DNA of 64,000 nucleotides from NCBI RefSeq assembly GCF_009859475.1, contig NZ_CP044549.1, positions 1,860,001 to 1,924,000 on the forward strand, in the 5' to 3' direction. This document shows positions 49,120-57,157 of this stretch, one piece after another. How positions within the stretch are numbered: the first letter of the stretch is position 1; every line of letters starts with the position of its first letter. This DNA comes from Hydrogenophaga sp. BPS33. Lineage in GTDB: Bacteria; Pseudomonadota; Gammaproteobacteria; Burkholderiales; Burkholderiaceae_C. The notes under the pieces are model-generated. The model made no database searches, was not told the DNA's origin, and saw only the letters and a program-made list of their open reading frames with translations. The position numbers and the translations under genes are program-made.

Positions 49120-50997
49120 ATGCGCTTGAAATCGGTCTTCATCAGACAATACAAAAACCTCAAAGATTTCTCCATGAGTTTTGACGGGACGAGTTTCATC
49201 GATGTGTTTGTCGGCAAGAATGGCAGCGGAAAATCGAATTTATTTGAAGCGTTAATAGAGATATTTCGACACCTTTATGAGTTCGATAACAAGAGTGAAA
49301 TCGACTTCGATTTCACGGTCAAATATGAAATCGATGGCACGGAAAATGAAATCGTATGGAGGACTGGTAAGCTCAGTGTCAATGGCAATGAGCGCAAGAA
49401 CATTGGAGATACTCCTCTGCCCGACAATGTGCTGATCTACTACTCCGGCCATAACGATACAGTGTCCGGCTTGATACAACGATACGAGGCGGATTTCCGC
49501 AAACGCATCAAAGGTGCCAATCCTGACGAGAGCCGGCGCTTTATTGGCATCGGGCCGGAATATAAGCAATTGTTGCTGGCAGTCTTGCTGTTACAACCTG
49601 CCGAGAACACGGCTCGGCAGTTCATTTGCCAGAAGCTGGGTATAAAAAGTGTCGATTCAGACATGCGGTTGACACTTCAGCGCCCTGCGTTCGCTGCTGG
49701 TGCGCTGAAGGCGCTGAATATGGACGGCATCGAGAACTTCGATCCGCGTACCCATTATTGGGGTGCCGATGGCATCACTCGTGAATTTTTAAACAGACTC
49801 GTCACCTGCGTCAAGGGTGAGTTCAATCATGGTAATGTCTATAACTCTGCCGATGACCATTACCGGATTCTGATCAATATCGAACTATTTCATCGTGAGT
49901 TTGCCGCTGAGTCTGTCTCGGATATATTCCGCCAGTTCGACAATTTGAAAACACTTGGGATGCTTGAGGGACTTGTTGTTCCTCTCGCCTTGACCAGTGG
50001 TCTTGATGCCAGCATCTCCCATTTTAGCGATGGTCAGTTTCAGTCGGTTTACATCTATTCCATCGTCGAACTGTTCAAAGACCGAAATTGTCTCATCCTG
50101 CTTGATGAACCGGATGCATTTCTCCACCCGGAATGGCAGTTTGATTTTCTTCGGCAAGTGTTCGAGATAACCGATGCGGCAGCCAAGACTTGCCATGTAT
50201 TGATGAGCAGCCACAGTGCATCCACAATTACCTGCGCCAACGATAGCGTTATCAACTTGTTCGAGTTCGACGGCGAAAAGGTGGCACTGACCAAGGTAAA
50301 CAAGTCCGACATCATCAAATCGTTATCTGCAGGATTGATTACTTTTTCTGAGAGTGAAGCGCGGCTGAACATTCAGCACGTATTGAAAAACACTAGTGGG
50401 CCTGTACTCTTCACAGAGGGCATCACGGATGAAATGATCCTTGAAACTGCTTGGCAGAAGCTGTATCCAGCGGTGAAGCGGCCCTTTGAGATACAAAACG
50501 CATTTAGCTGCGGCTTTCAGCGTAATCTTGTTAAAGATAACGCGCTGTATCAGAACCATCCGGACAGGACGTTTTTTGCGCTTTTTGATTTTGATGAGGC
50601 CTACAATGACTGGAACCAACTGGGTCAGGATGTGCAAACTGATCCAACCTTGTGCCTGACCAAGAAGCGTAATGGGTGCGAAAGTTACGCTCTTTTGCTA
50701 CCCGTTCCGACCGCTGGCCAGATTCGTGGACAGGTGATCAACCCACGTACTGGTGGTAATTTCGGAAACAAATCGCTGCTAACCATAGAACTTCTGTTTC
50801 ACGGCGTGCCTGGTCTTGACGCATTTTTCACTATCGATACCGAGAGGACGGACGGATTCATCAAATTCATCAGTGATGGGCAAAAGACGACTTTCGCCCA
50901 GGATGTCGTACCAGGGCTTGATGCTGCGCATTTTTCAGTGTTTCGTCATCTTTTTAATTTCATCAAATCCAAGTGTGCTGGAGGTGCCCCTGCATGA
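49120..50997 (+). CDS. OLD-like AAA ATPase with TOPRIM-like nuclease domain
   Basis: A 625-residue protein. The N-terminal SMC/ABC-like ATPase has Walker A FVGKNGSGKSNLFEAL (about 30-45), a signature-like HFSDGQFQSV (about 304), Walker B NCLILLDEPDAFLHPEW (about 322-338) and H-loop LMSSHSAST. The C-terminal part looks like TOPRIM: VLFTEGITDEMIL (about 429-441) and ALFDFDEAYNDW (about 487-498), supplying the Glu and Asp-x-Asp metal ligands. OLD-family proteins are ATP-controlled nucleases in phage defence. It starts 10 bases after hsdS, so it belongs to the hsd operon. GC is lower still. No GajB-type helicase follows, so it is not called Gabija. Confidence 0.8.
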   Translation: MRLKSVFIRQYKNLKDFSMSFDGTSFIDVFVGKNGSGKSNLFEALIEIFRHLYEFDNKSEIDFDFTVKYEIDGTENEIVWRTGKLSVNGNERKNIGDTPLPDNVLIYYSGHNDTVSGLIQRYEADFRKRIKGANPDESRRFIGIGPEYKQLLLAVLLLQPAENTARQFICQKLGIKSVDSDMRLTLQRPAFAAGALKALNMDGIENFDPRTHYWGADGITREFLNRLVTCVKGEFNHGNVYNSADDHYRILINIELFHREFAAESVSDIFRQFDNLKTLGMLEGLVVPLALTSGLDASISHFSDGQFQSVYIYSIVELFKDRNCLILLDEPDAFLHPEWQFDFLRQVFEITDAAAKTCHVLMSSHSASTITCANDSVINLFEFDGEKVALTKVNKSDIIKSLSAGLITFSESEARLNIQHVLKNTSGPVLFTEGITDEMILETAWQKLYPAVKRPFEIQNAFSCGFQRNLVKDNALYQNHPDRTFFALFDFDEAYNDWNQLGQDVQTDPTLCLTKKRNGCESYALLLPVPTAGQIRGQVINPRTGGNFGNKSLLTIELLFHGVPGLDAFFTIDTERTDGFIKFISDGQKTTFAQDVVPGLDAAHFSVFRHLFNFIKSKCAGGAPA

Positions 50998-51150
50998 GCA
51001 CCAAACTTCCCATCAACCTCACCGACCTGCTGCGCCAGCGCACGATTGAGGATGAGCGCATCGAGTACAAGGCGTCTGATCATCCGCGCCTTGTGCGCCA
51101 ATGACTTCGAAAACTTCGGCGGTTGTGATGTGGTGATCTGTTTAGTTGGA
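50994..51150 (+). pseudogene. Remnant of an AlbA_2/Schlafen-type DNA-binding (helicase-regulator) gene
   Basis: An ATG at 50994 overlaps the preceding stop (ATGA) and reads MSTKLPINLTDLLRQRTIED ERIEYKA before a stop at 51101-51103. Another frame then continues with IIRALCANDFENFGGCDVVI. Together these match the N-terminus of the AlbA_2 (Schlafen AAA_4) family, where EYK is followed by a CAFANDFENFGGG-like block; here the join is shifted and bases are missing. Everything further 3' is gone. This was probably the last gene of the hsd/OLD operon. Identification is by remembered family pattern. Confidence 0.6.
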
Positions 51151-51519
51151 TGAGAGTCTGCGCTGCCAAGCAATGGCTAAGAGCGACGGTGACTGGTTCC
51201 CAGTGGGCAGTTTGAGCTTCTAAAAGTCGGTAATCGCTGCATATCAGCACTTGGTGCGGGCTACAAACGTCCCGGTTCGGATCGGCATCGATCTTCGTTG
51301 GTGGATCGCACCTCCCCCTTGGCGTGCCACCGGCACATCTTCAAGCCGCGTCGCGTATTCGGCGTGCGGCTCTCCTGCTTCATGCCCCACACCGCTGGGG
51401 AACGACCTTTCCAGCAGATGCGGCGTGTACCGTCCCCTAGCCGTAAGCCCGGTGATCGCATCCATGGGTTGCATGAGCTGTGAGCGATCCCGCAACGAGC
51501 GTGGTGGTCCTGACCAGGA
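51151..51519. other. Gene-free stretch within the island
   Basis: About 370 bases of higher GC than the OLD-like gene. Open frames exist on both strands (for example minus 51591-51244) but have no ribosome site, no recognisable domain, and one crosses the terminator at 51520-51546. Nothing convincing is seen. Confidence 0.5.
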
Positions 51520-51546
51520 GAGAAAAAGCCCACCGAAGTGGGCTGT
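51520..51546 (-). terminator. Intrinsic terminator for the small membrane gene
   Basis: On the minus strand AGCCCAC-TTCG-GTGGGCT is followed by TTTTCTC. It lies 55 bases after the stop of the 66-residue membrane protein gene and points the same way. Confidence 0.85.
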
Positions 51547-51600
51547 GAGAATGCTCGTATGGATGCTTTCGGATTTGAATGTGCGAAACAATCAGTCTCC

Positions 51601-51801
51601 TCAGTCTTCATCACTCGCCTTGAGTCCCTGGATCACAAGGGCGACGACGACAAGCAAAGTTGACAGCGTGAGCAGTACGGCCGCAGCAAGGATGCTTATG
51701 CCAAAAACGAACGATCCAATGATCGAAATGGCCGCCATTCCGACGGCTAGCTTGTTGCATACGCGTGCGAGACCGCCTCGCTGGCTTTTGTTGAATTGCA
51801 T
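51601..51801 (-). CDS. Small two-helix membrane protein of unknown function
   Basis: A 66-residue protein, MQFNKSQRGGLARVCNKLAV then two hydrophobic segments (MAAISIIGSFVFGISILAAA and VLLTLSTLLVVVALVIQGL) and an acidic end KASDED. The start at 51801 has a good AAGGAAGG ribosome site on the minus strand, and a terminator follows at 51520-51546. These signals make it a likely real gene. The family is not recognised. It lies between the hsd operon and tniQ. The 270 bases upstream (51802-52072) hold only a possible TTATAA box near 51955. Confidence 0.6.
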   Translation of the reverse strand: MQFNKSQRGGLARVCNKLAVGMAAISIIGSFVFGISILAAAVLLTLSTLLVVVALVIQGLKASDED

Positions 51802-52072
51802 TTGATGCCTTCCTTTCGGTGATGCTGGAACGGGATGTCCCAAACTGAGAGGGAGATGTCCGCAAAGAAAAAAGTCCGGGCCTGGCGCTGCTGCAAAAAC
51901 CTGTGGAGCCCATCCAAGGCAGTTGCAGGGGGCCGAGATTCGGCAGGCGCTGCTTATAAATCCAATCGATTCTTCCTCCTGGCCGGTGTACACGCATCGC
52001 TGCCGCTTTGCTGTGGAGATGGGCACTAGCTGTTACACGAGACCTTTTCCCCGCAAGGCCAAGTCGGCAGGG

Positions 52073-52708
52073 TCAATGTTCGCCAACGGCTTCATCTCCT
52101 TGAGTTGCTTCTGTGTGTTCGCCTCTAGACGCCTGACGTTCGGTAGCTCGCCGCCGGATCCGCTGCAAAAGACGGCCTCTCAAAATTGCGACAGTCAACC
52201 AGTTCTCCTGATTGGGCAGGAGTAGCTGTTGATCAAGGCGACACAGCGTGCTCAGTGGCAGTTTCTTCTCTGCTGTATCCCTGAAAAGATATCCCTCTAA
52301 GAGCGCCCGCAGCACTGCAAGGCCATTGGCCATCAAGGTCCTCTCCATGACGCTGATGAGAGAAAACGCCTCCCCTGTGCTGAGCGTACTGCCCTTGCAG
52401 AGGTCCTCGCCGCACGACATGCAGTGCTTCAGATACGCAATCCCCTTGCCGCCCGGTCCAGCCTGAAGCTGATTGGCGGGCATGGTCACCGTTGAGTTGC
52501 AGACATGGCATCGATCCTCAAGCATGCAGTGGTGCACCTTGCAGTAGCGAAACCCTGTGAAGCGCCAATGAACAGGAAAGTGAGGTTCACGTTGGTCTTG
52601 AAGACAGTGCGGGCAGAACCGATACCTTGGTCTTGCCCCTTTGGTGGAGGACAGCAAAAATCTCTTTGTTCGTACGCTGCGAAAGAAGAGGCCCGTAGCA
52701 CTTCTCAA
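52073..52708 (-). CDS. TniQ-type zinc-finger protein, probably truncated
   Basis: An open frame of 211 residues with a paired zinc-finger block: RYRFCPHCLQDQREPHFPVH W then CKVHHCMLEDRCHVCNS and later HCMSCGEDLC. This CPxCL-Wx-CxxHxxxLxxxCxxC arrangement is the hallmark of the TniQ/TnsD family, which guides Tn7- and Tn5053-like transposons or site selection. The usual N-terminal part (about 100 residues) is absent: upstream frames are broken, so this is likely a 3' fragment or short variant. No tniA, tniB, tnsABC or cas gene is near. Confidence 0.65.
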   Translation of the reverse strand: MRSATGLFFRSVRTKRFLLSSTKGARPRYRFCPHCLQDQREPHFPVHWRFTGFRYCKVHHCMLEDRCHVCNSTVTMPANQLQAGPGGKGIAYLKHCMSCGEDLCKGSTLSTGEAFSLISVMERTLMANGLAVLRALLEGYLFRDTAEKKLPLSTLCRLDQQLLLPNQENWLTVAILRGRLLQRIRRRATERQASRGEHTEATQGDEAVGEH

Positions 52709-53002
52709 AATTGCCCGCCTTCAGACTGCAACAGAATTCAAGAATCGCTGGCGAGAATCCCGCAAAGTTCAAAAATGAACGAGCGCCGCCTACAATGTTG
52801 ACAGAGCTGCGGTTCGCTAAGTCATTGATTTAACACCGGGGAGGATTCAAGAATTAGCGCCTTTCGACATAAGTCTCGCCTAATGTTCTGATATGGATTC
52901 AAAGAGAGTTCTTTGTGCCTATAGGGCCAGGGCGGCTTCGGGTGGGCCGATGTCCATCCGTCATGAAGGGCGAGGCGCTGAAGATGCACCGACAATCGGT
53001 CC
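52709..53002. other. Right edge of the island, no gene
   Basis: 294 bases, AT-rich to about 52915 and then GC-rich backbone. It contains the palindrome GTTCAAAAATGAAC (52767-52780), echoing the one at the left edge (42806), and a TACAAT box at 52791-52796. The compositional switch near 52915-52940 probably marks the island boundary. No direct repeats or attachment site were found by eye. Confidence 0.45.
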
Positions 53003-53890
53003 ATGACCATCGCCATGAATGCAGAAGAAGTGCTCGCCCCGCCCGTGGACGCCGCCACCGTGATGGTGCTGCGCGACAGCCCCTCGGGCCTGGAGGTGTT
53101 GCTGGTGCGCCGGCACGGCGATTCGGGCGTGCTGGGCGGCGCTCACGTCTTTCCGGGCGGCAAGCTGGACGCCGATGACCTGCTGCAGGATCCGTCAATG
53201 CTGGAGCGGTCCGCGCAGGCGTGCCAGACGGCACTGGGTGAAGACGGTCTGGCGGCGTCCGCGGCGCTGGGCCTGCACGTGGCGGCCTTGCGGGAAACCT
53301 TCGAAGAGTGCGGGTTGTTGCTCGGCGTGCCGCCGGGCGCCGCGCAGGCACAGGCACAGGCGGTGCGCGAGCGGACCGCTGCGGGCGAGCCGTTTGGCAC
53401 CGCGTTGCAGGCGCTGGGCCTGCCCGTGGACACGACCTGTGTGCGGCCCTGGTCGCGCTGGATCACGCCGCGCAAGCCGGCCATGATGAACAAGCGTTTT
53501 GACACCCGCTTCTTCGTGACCGCCGCACCAGGGGGCCAGGTCGTCGAGCACTGCGAGCGCGAGGCCACCGAAGCCGTCTGGGACTCGCCACGCCATTGGC
53601 TGGAGCGCTATTGGGCGCGAGAGGTGGAAATGGCACCGCCGCAGATCATGAGCCTGTGCCATCTGGCGGGCATGCGCGATGTGGCCGAGGTGCTGAACAC
53701 GGCGCGCGGCGAAAGACCGCCCCTGATCCAGCCGGAATCGTTCGTGCAGGATGGGGAACGCGTGTTGTGCTATCCCGGTGACCCGGCGCATTCGGTGACC
53801 CAGCGGGCCTGGCCGGGCCCCACGCGCGTGTTCATGCGCAACCACCGCTTCGAGCCGGATGGCGGGCTGGCGGCCTTCCTGGGCATGTGA
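53003..53890 (+). CDS. NUDIX hydrolase, NUDT19-like (split Nudix box)
   Basis: A 295-residue NUDIX-fold protein. The Nudix box is interrupted: it opens with VFPGGKLDADDL (about 49-60) and resumes with ALRETFEECGLLLG (about 95-108), with about 35 residues inserted. The same kind of insertion occurs in eukaryotic NUDT19/RP2 proteins. REtfEECG supplies the metal-binding glutamates. NUDT7/NUDT19 relatives cleave CoA and acyl-CoA, so that is a plausible substrate. Start is ATG 53003; ATG 53015 is possible. It is the first backbone gene after the island. Confidence 0.88.
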   Translation: MTIAMNAEEVLAPPVDAATVMVLRDSPSGLEVLLVRRHGDSGVLGGAHVFPGGKLDADDLLQDPSMLERSAQACQTALGEDGLAASAALGLHVAALRETFEECGLLLGVPPGAAQAQAQAVRERTAAGEPFGTALQALGLPVDTTCVRPWSRWITPRKPAMMNKRFDTRFFVTAAPGGQVVEHCEREATEAVWDSPRHWLERYWAREVEMAPPQIMSLCHLAGMRDVAEVLNTARGERPPLIQPESFVQDGERVLCYPGDPAHSVTQRAWPGPTRVFMRNHRFEPDGGLAAFLGM

Positions 53891-53980
53891 ATGGCCCGCA
53901 GGACGGGTACTGCACAGGAACTCGTTTTTGCGTGGCATGTCCAACGTGCCCATGCGCTCATTGCCCAAGGAGGCCCCACC

Positions 53981-54469
53981 ATGCGTTTGTTCATAGGGCT
54001 TGTGATTGCCGTGTCGGGTCTGACCGCTTGCACCGGCTATGCGCCAGCGGCCAGCCCCACCGGAATGACCGCCGATCAGGTCATTGCGCAGATGGGGGCG
54101 CCCGAGACGCGCCGCTCGGTGGAGGGCGGGAGCCGGCTGGAATATCCGCGTGGCCCGTTCGGACTGCACACCTGGTTCGTCTATCTCGATGCGTCGGGAC
54201 GGGTTGTGCGCACCGAGCAGGCGCTCACCGAGCGCAACTTTCTCAACATCAACCCGGGCATGGGCCAGGACGAGGTGCGCTATGTGCTGGGCCGGCCGGG
54301 CGAGGTCTATACCTTGGGCCGTTCGCGTGGGGTGGTGTGGAGCTACCGCTACGAAAACCCGTTCTGCCGCTGGTACCAGGTGGAGATCGGGCAAGACCAG
54401 AAGGTGCGTTCGGCGGGCTACGGTGAACCACCGGAATGCAGGCGTCGGGATCGGGTTCCGTTTCCCTGA
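53981..54469 (+). CDS. Lipoprotein with two SmpA/BamE-like repeats
   Basis: A 162-residue predicted outer-membrane lipoprotein. Signal MRLFIGLVIAVSGLTAC with lipobox LTAC (Cys about 17). The mature part has two similar units, each with the BamE/OmlA-type pattern: MTADQVIAQMGAPETRR (about 29-45) and MGQDEVRYVLGRPGEVYTLG (about 91-110), each followed by a beta-strand segment. The start at 53981 has a perfect AAGGAGG ribosome site; the frame is open further up but overlaps nothing lipoprotein-like. Function unknown; envelope assembly is only a fold-based guess. Confidence 0.8.
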   Translation: MRLFIGLVIAVSGLTACTGYAPAASPTGMTADQVIAQMGAPETRRSVEGGSRLEYPRGPFGLHTWFVYLDASGRVVRTEQALTERNFLNINPGMGQDEVRYVLGRPGEVYTLGRSRGVVWSYRYENPFCRWYQVEIGQDQKVRSAGYGEPPECRRRDRVPFP

Positions 54470-54480
54470 GACAGCACCGT

Positions 54481-55539
54481 TCAGCGCACCCCGAAGCGGT
54501 AGACCGTGGTAGCCCGGTAGGGCATGCCGGGCCGCACGGTGTTCTGCGGCAGCGCCGGGCAATTCGGCGCATTGGGGAAATGCTGGGGTTCCAGGCACAC
54601 GGCCGAGCGTGGTCGGTGCTGCACCCCCCATTTGCCCAGATCGGGTTGGGGTGCGACACCCAGTTGGCCGGCGGTGTACACCTGCAGCAGTGGCTCGGTG
54701 GTCCACACGTCCAGCGTGCGGCCGCTGGCCTCGCTGTGCAGCTGGGCGCAGCGGCGCAATTCGCTGACAGGGTTGGGCGCCAGCACGTAGCTCAGGTCGA
54801 TGTCGGGCAGGTCGCCCAGGCGCGAGGCGCTGCGCAGATCCTGGGCATGGCCTTCCAGGGGCACGCGCTGGCCGGTGGCGATGCCGTCAATGCCGGTGGC
54901 GAGCACGGTGTCCGACGGCACCTGGAGCGTGTGGCCATCGATGCGCTGGCCCTGGTCCACGCCGTCGAGGTTGAAGTAGATGTGGCTGGTGAAGCTCGCG
55001 GGCCCGGGTTTGTCGAGCGCGGTTGCGGTGTGTTCGAGCACGAGCGCGTTGTCGTCGTCCAGGCGGTAAGTCAGTTGCAGGTCCAACGTGCCCGGAAACC
55101 GGTCTTCGGCGGTGTGAAAGCGGTGGTGCAAGCGCAGGGTTCGCGCGTCGACCTGCGTGGTGTCGAACACGCGGTGGCGCGAGCCGCGCGGGCCGCCGTG
55201 GATGCAGTGGGGTCCCGCATTGGGCGTGAGCAGGTGTTCACGCCCGTCGAGTGTGAAGCGCGCGCCGCCCATGCGCCCGGCGTACCGGCCCACGAACGCG
55301 CCCATGGAGGGAGACCCGGTGATCACGTCGGCCAGCCGGTCGTAGCCCAGCACCACATCGGCCAACGCACCGTGGCGGTCCGGCACGGCGATCTGCAGGA
55401 TCTTCGCACCCAGGTTGGTGACGGCCACCACCATACCCTGGGCATTGCGCAGGAAGAACAGGGCGGTGGCGCGCCCGTCCACGTCGCCGACGAAGCGGGC
55501 GGGATCGAGCAGGCGTGGCGAGGAGGAGGTGGTGGTCAT
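54481..55539 (-). CDS. galM: Aldose 1-epimerase (galactose mutarotase family)
   Basis: A 352-residue mutarotase that interconverts alpha and beta anomers of aldoses. Family signatures: VTNLGAKILQIAVPD (start), PNAGPHCIHGGPRG with the catalytic His (about 121-134), SHIYFNLDG, and VCLEPQHFPNAPN with the catalytic Glu near the C-terminus. Start ATG 55539. It is convergent with the lipoprotein gene. Upstream on the same strand lies the truncated glucarate-dehydratase-like gene, so galM may be the surviving end of a sugar/sugar-acid cluster. Confidence 0.92.
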   Translation of the reverse strand: MTTTSSSPRLLDPARFVGDVDGRATALFFLRNAQGMVVAVTNLGAKILQIAVPDRHGALADVVLGYDRLADVITGSPSMGAFVGRYAGRMGGARFTLDGREHLLTPNAGPHCIHGGPRGSRHRVFDTTQVDARTLRLHHRFHTAEDRFPGTLDLQLTYRLDDDNALVLEHTATALDKPGPASFTSHIYFNLDGVDQGQRIDGHTLQVPSDTVLATGIDGIATGQRVPLEGHAQDLRSASRLGDLPDIDLSYVLAPNPVSELRRCAQLHSEASGRTLDVWTTEPLLQVYTAGQLGVAPQPDLGKWGVQHRPRSAVCLEPQHFPNAPNCPALPQNTVRPGMPYRATTVYRFGVR

Positions 55540-55567
55540 AGCCCTATTGTGGGCCGGTGGGCACCCC

Positions 55568-56327
55568 TCAGAAGCTCGGCTGGTGGCCGGTGAACCCGGG
55601 GTCGTACTTGCGCATCTGGGCCAAGTCGTCGCGGTGGCGAATGCCGCAGTGCAGGTAGTTGTGGTGCAGGCGGGCCGGAGACCCATGGTCCATCGTGACA
55701 CCCAGCCCGGGTGCCGTGGGCACCTTCAGGGCGCCGGTTTGCCCGCCCGCGATCACTTCGTCGTCCTGCTACGGGTAGTGCGTGTCGCAGGCGTATGCGA
55801 GGTGGGTCATGGCGATCAGGCTGATCCCCAGGTGCGAGTTGGAATGCATCGACAGTCCCAGATCGAAGGTCTCGCACAGCGTGAACAGGCGCTGGGTGGC
55901 GCGCAGGCCGCCCCAGTAGTGGTGGTCGGACAGCACGATCTTCACTGGGCAACCCATCTCTGCGTTGCGGCGGAATTCGTCTAAGTCGGTGACCACCATG
56001 TTGGTGGCCAGCGGCACGTCGCAGGCTTGGGTGACGGCCGCCATGCCTTCGAGGCCCGGGGCCGGGTCTTCGCAGTACTCCAGCACGCCGCGCAGCCGGT
56101 CGACGATGGCCCGGCTGGTGGCCACGGTCCAGTTGCCGTTGGGTTCGATGCGCAGGGGCGCGCCCGGGAAGGCCCCGGCCAAGGCGAGGATGCCGTCGGC
56201 TTCCTGATCGGGTGGCGGCGTGCCGGCCTTGAGCGCTTCGCCCCAGGGATCGGGCGGGTAGGGACGTTCGACGTGTGCGGCGTACTTGAAAAACAGGTAG
56301 GCGCTGAACGGCACCGCGGGGCGGGCC
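55568..56327 (-). pseudogene. Broken enolase-superfamily (glucarate-dehydratase-like) gene
   Basis: The C-terminal part of an enolase-superfamily sugar-acid dehydratase. Recognisable: LRIEPNGNWTVATSRAIVDR, EYCEDPAPGLEGMA (metal ligands), ATNMVVTDLDEF, and MHSNSHLGISLIAMTHLAYA. An in-frame TAG at 55769-55771 stands where THYPWQ is expected (Trp TGG to TAG), after which the frame continues normally to ...GFTGHQPSF and a stop at 55568. The N-terminal half is missing; the frame instead joins a TRAP permease remnant near 56325-56340. The gene cannot make a working enzyme. Confidence 0.82.
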
Positions 56328-56329
56328 GC

Positions 56330-56904
56330 CCGGCCGCCGATTCGGCGGCGGTGAACACGCCAGAGAGAATGCCCACCAGGATGATGACGACGATCAACAG
56401 GCCAGGCAGTGCGCCCAGCCAGGCCGAGAGCACCTCACCCCAGCCCGGAAACTTGCCGCGCGTGGTGTAGCCGCGCTTGACCGCCACGTAATACGCCGCG
56501 GCCAGGTTGCACCGCGTGAGCAGCAGCGCGGGCACGATGGCGGCCAGGATCAGATTGAGCACGCTGACCGAGGCGATGCCGGTGGTGGCCAGCGTGACGA
56601 AGATGAGGTTGTGCGAGGTCGGCATGAGCACGCCGACCAGCGCGGCATGGGTGGTGACGTTGACTGCGTAGTCGGCGTCGTACCCCTCCTTTTCATCAGG
56701 GGGATCATCACCGAGCCTATGGCCGAGACGTCGGCCAGCGCCGAGCCGGCCACGCCGCCGAACAGCGTGCAACCGACCACGTTGCTCATGCCCAGGCCGC
56801 CGCGCACATGGCCCACCAGGCTGTTGGCGAAGCGCACGATGCGGTCGGCGATGCCGCCATAGAGCATGAGTTCGCCCGCGAACAGGAACAACCGGGTCGG
56901 CATG
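56330..56904 (-). pseudogene. Truncated, frameshifted TRAP transporter large permease (DctM-like)
   Basis: Internal part of a TRAP DctM permease: LFLFAGELMLYGGIADRI, GGLGMSNVVGCTLFGGVAGS, ALADVSAIGSVMIPLMKR, then after a frameshift GYDADYAVNVTTHAALVGVL and PGLLIVVIILVGILSGVFTA. The shift is a one-base loss in a G-run (plus-strand CCCC at 56683-56686). Both ends are missing: the 5' side meets an EamA remnant near 56905 and the 3' side meets the dehydratase remnant near 56330. TRAP importers for sugar acids commonly neighbour such dehydratases. Confidence 0.82.
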
Positions 56905-57081
56905 GTCACGGTGTTCAACTTTCTCATTCCGGTGTTTGGCGCGCTGCTCTCGGCCTGGTTCCTGGGCGAGCAGGTGCTAGCCTGGCGCAACCTGCTGGCA
57001 CTGCTGCTGGTGTGCGGCGGCATCTGGCTCGTGACCTCCGACCGGACCCCCGCGCCGAGCGCGGCCACACCCGCGGGTTGA
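56905..57081 (+). pseudogene. C-terminal fragment of an EamA/DMT permease
   Basis: On the plus strand VTVFNFLIPVFGALLSAWFL GEQVLAW... to LVCGGIWLVTSDRTPAPSA is the last two helices of an EamA-family exporter (TVFNFLIPVFGALLS is a family hallmark). The rest is missing: upstream DNA belongs to the TRAP remnant on the other strand. The opposite orientations show that at least one rearrangement, not a single deletion, made this scar. Confidence 0.75.
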
Positions 57082-57157
57082 CCTGTGCGCCACCGGCGCT
57101 ACAGTGGCCTCCTGCGGTGACGGGCGTGCCGATGCCGTGTAAACACGAGAGCTTGTC

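Noticed and set aside
49120..50997. Possible Gabija system (GajA).
   Set aside because: The ATPase plus TOPRIM layout is similar, but no GajB-like UvrD/Rep helicase follows; the next frame is an AlbA_2-type remnant.
51244..51591. Open frames on both strands between the AlbA_2 remnant and the small membrane gene.
   Set aside because: No ribosome site or domain; the minus frame runs across the intrinsic terminator at 51520-51546.
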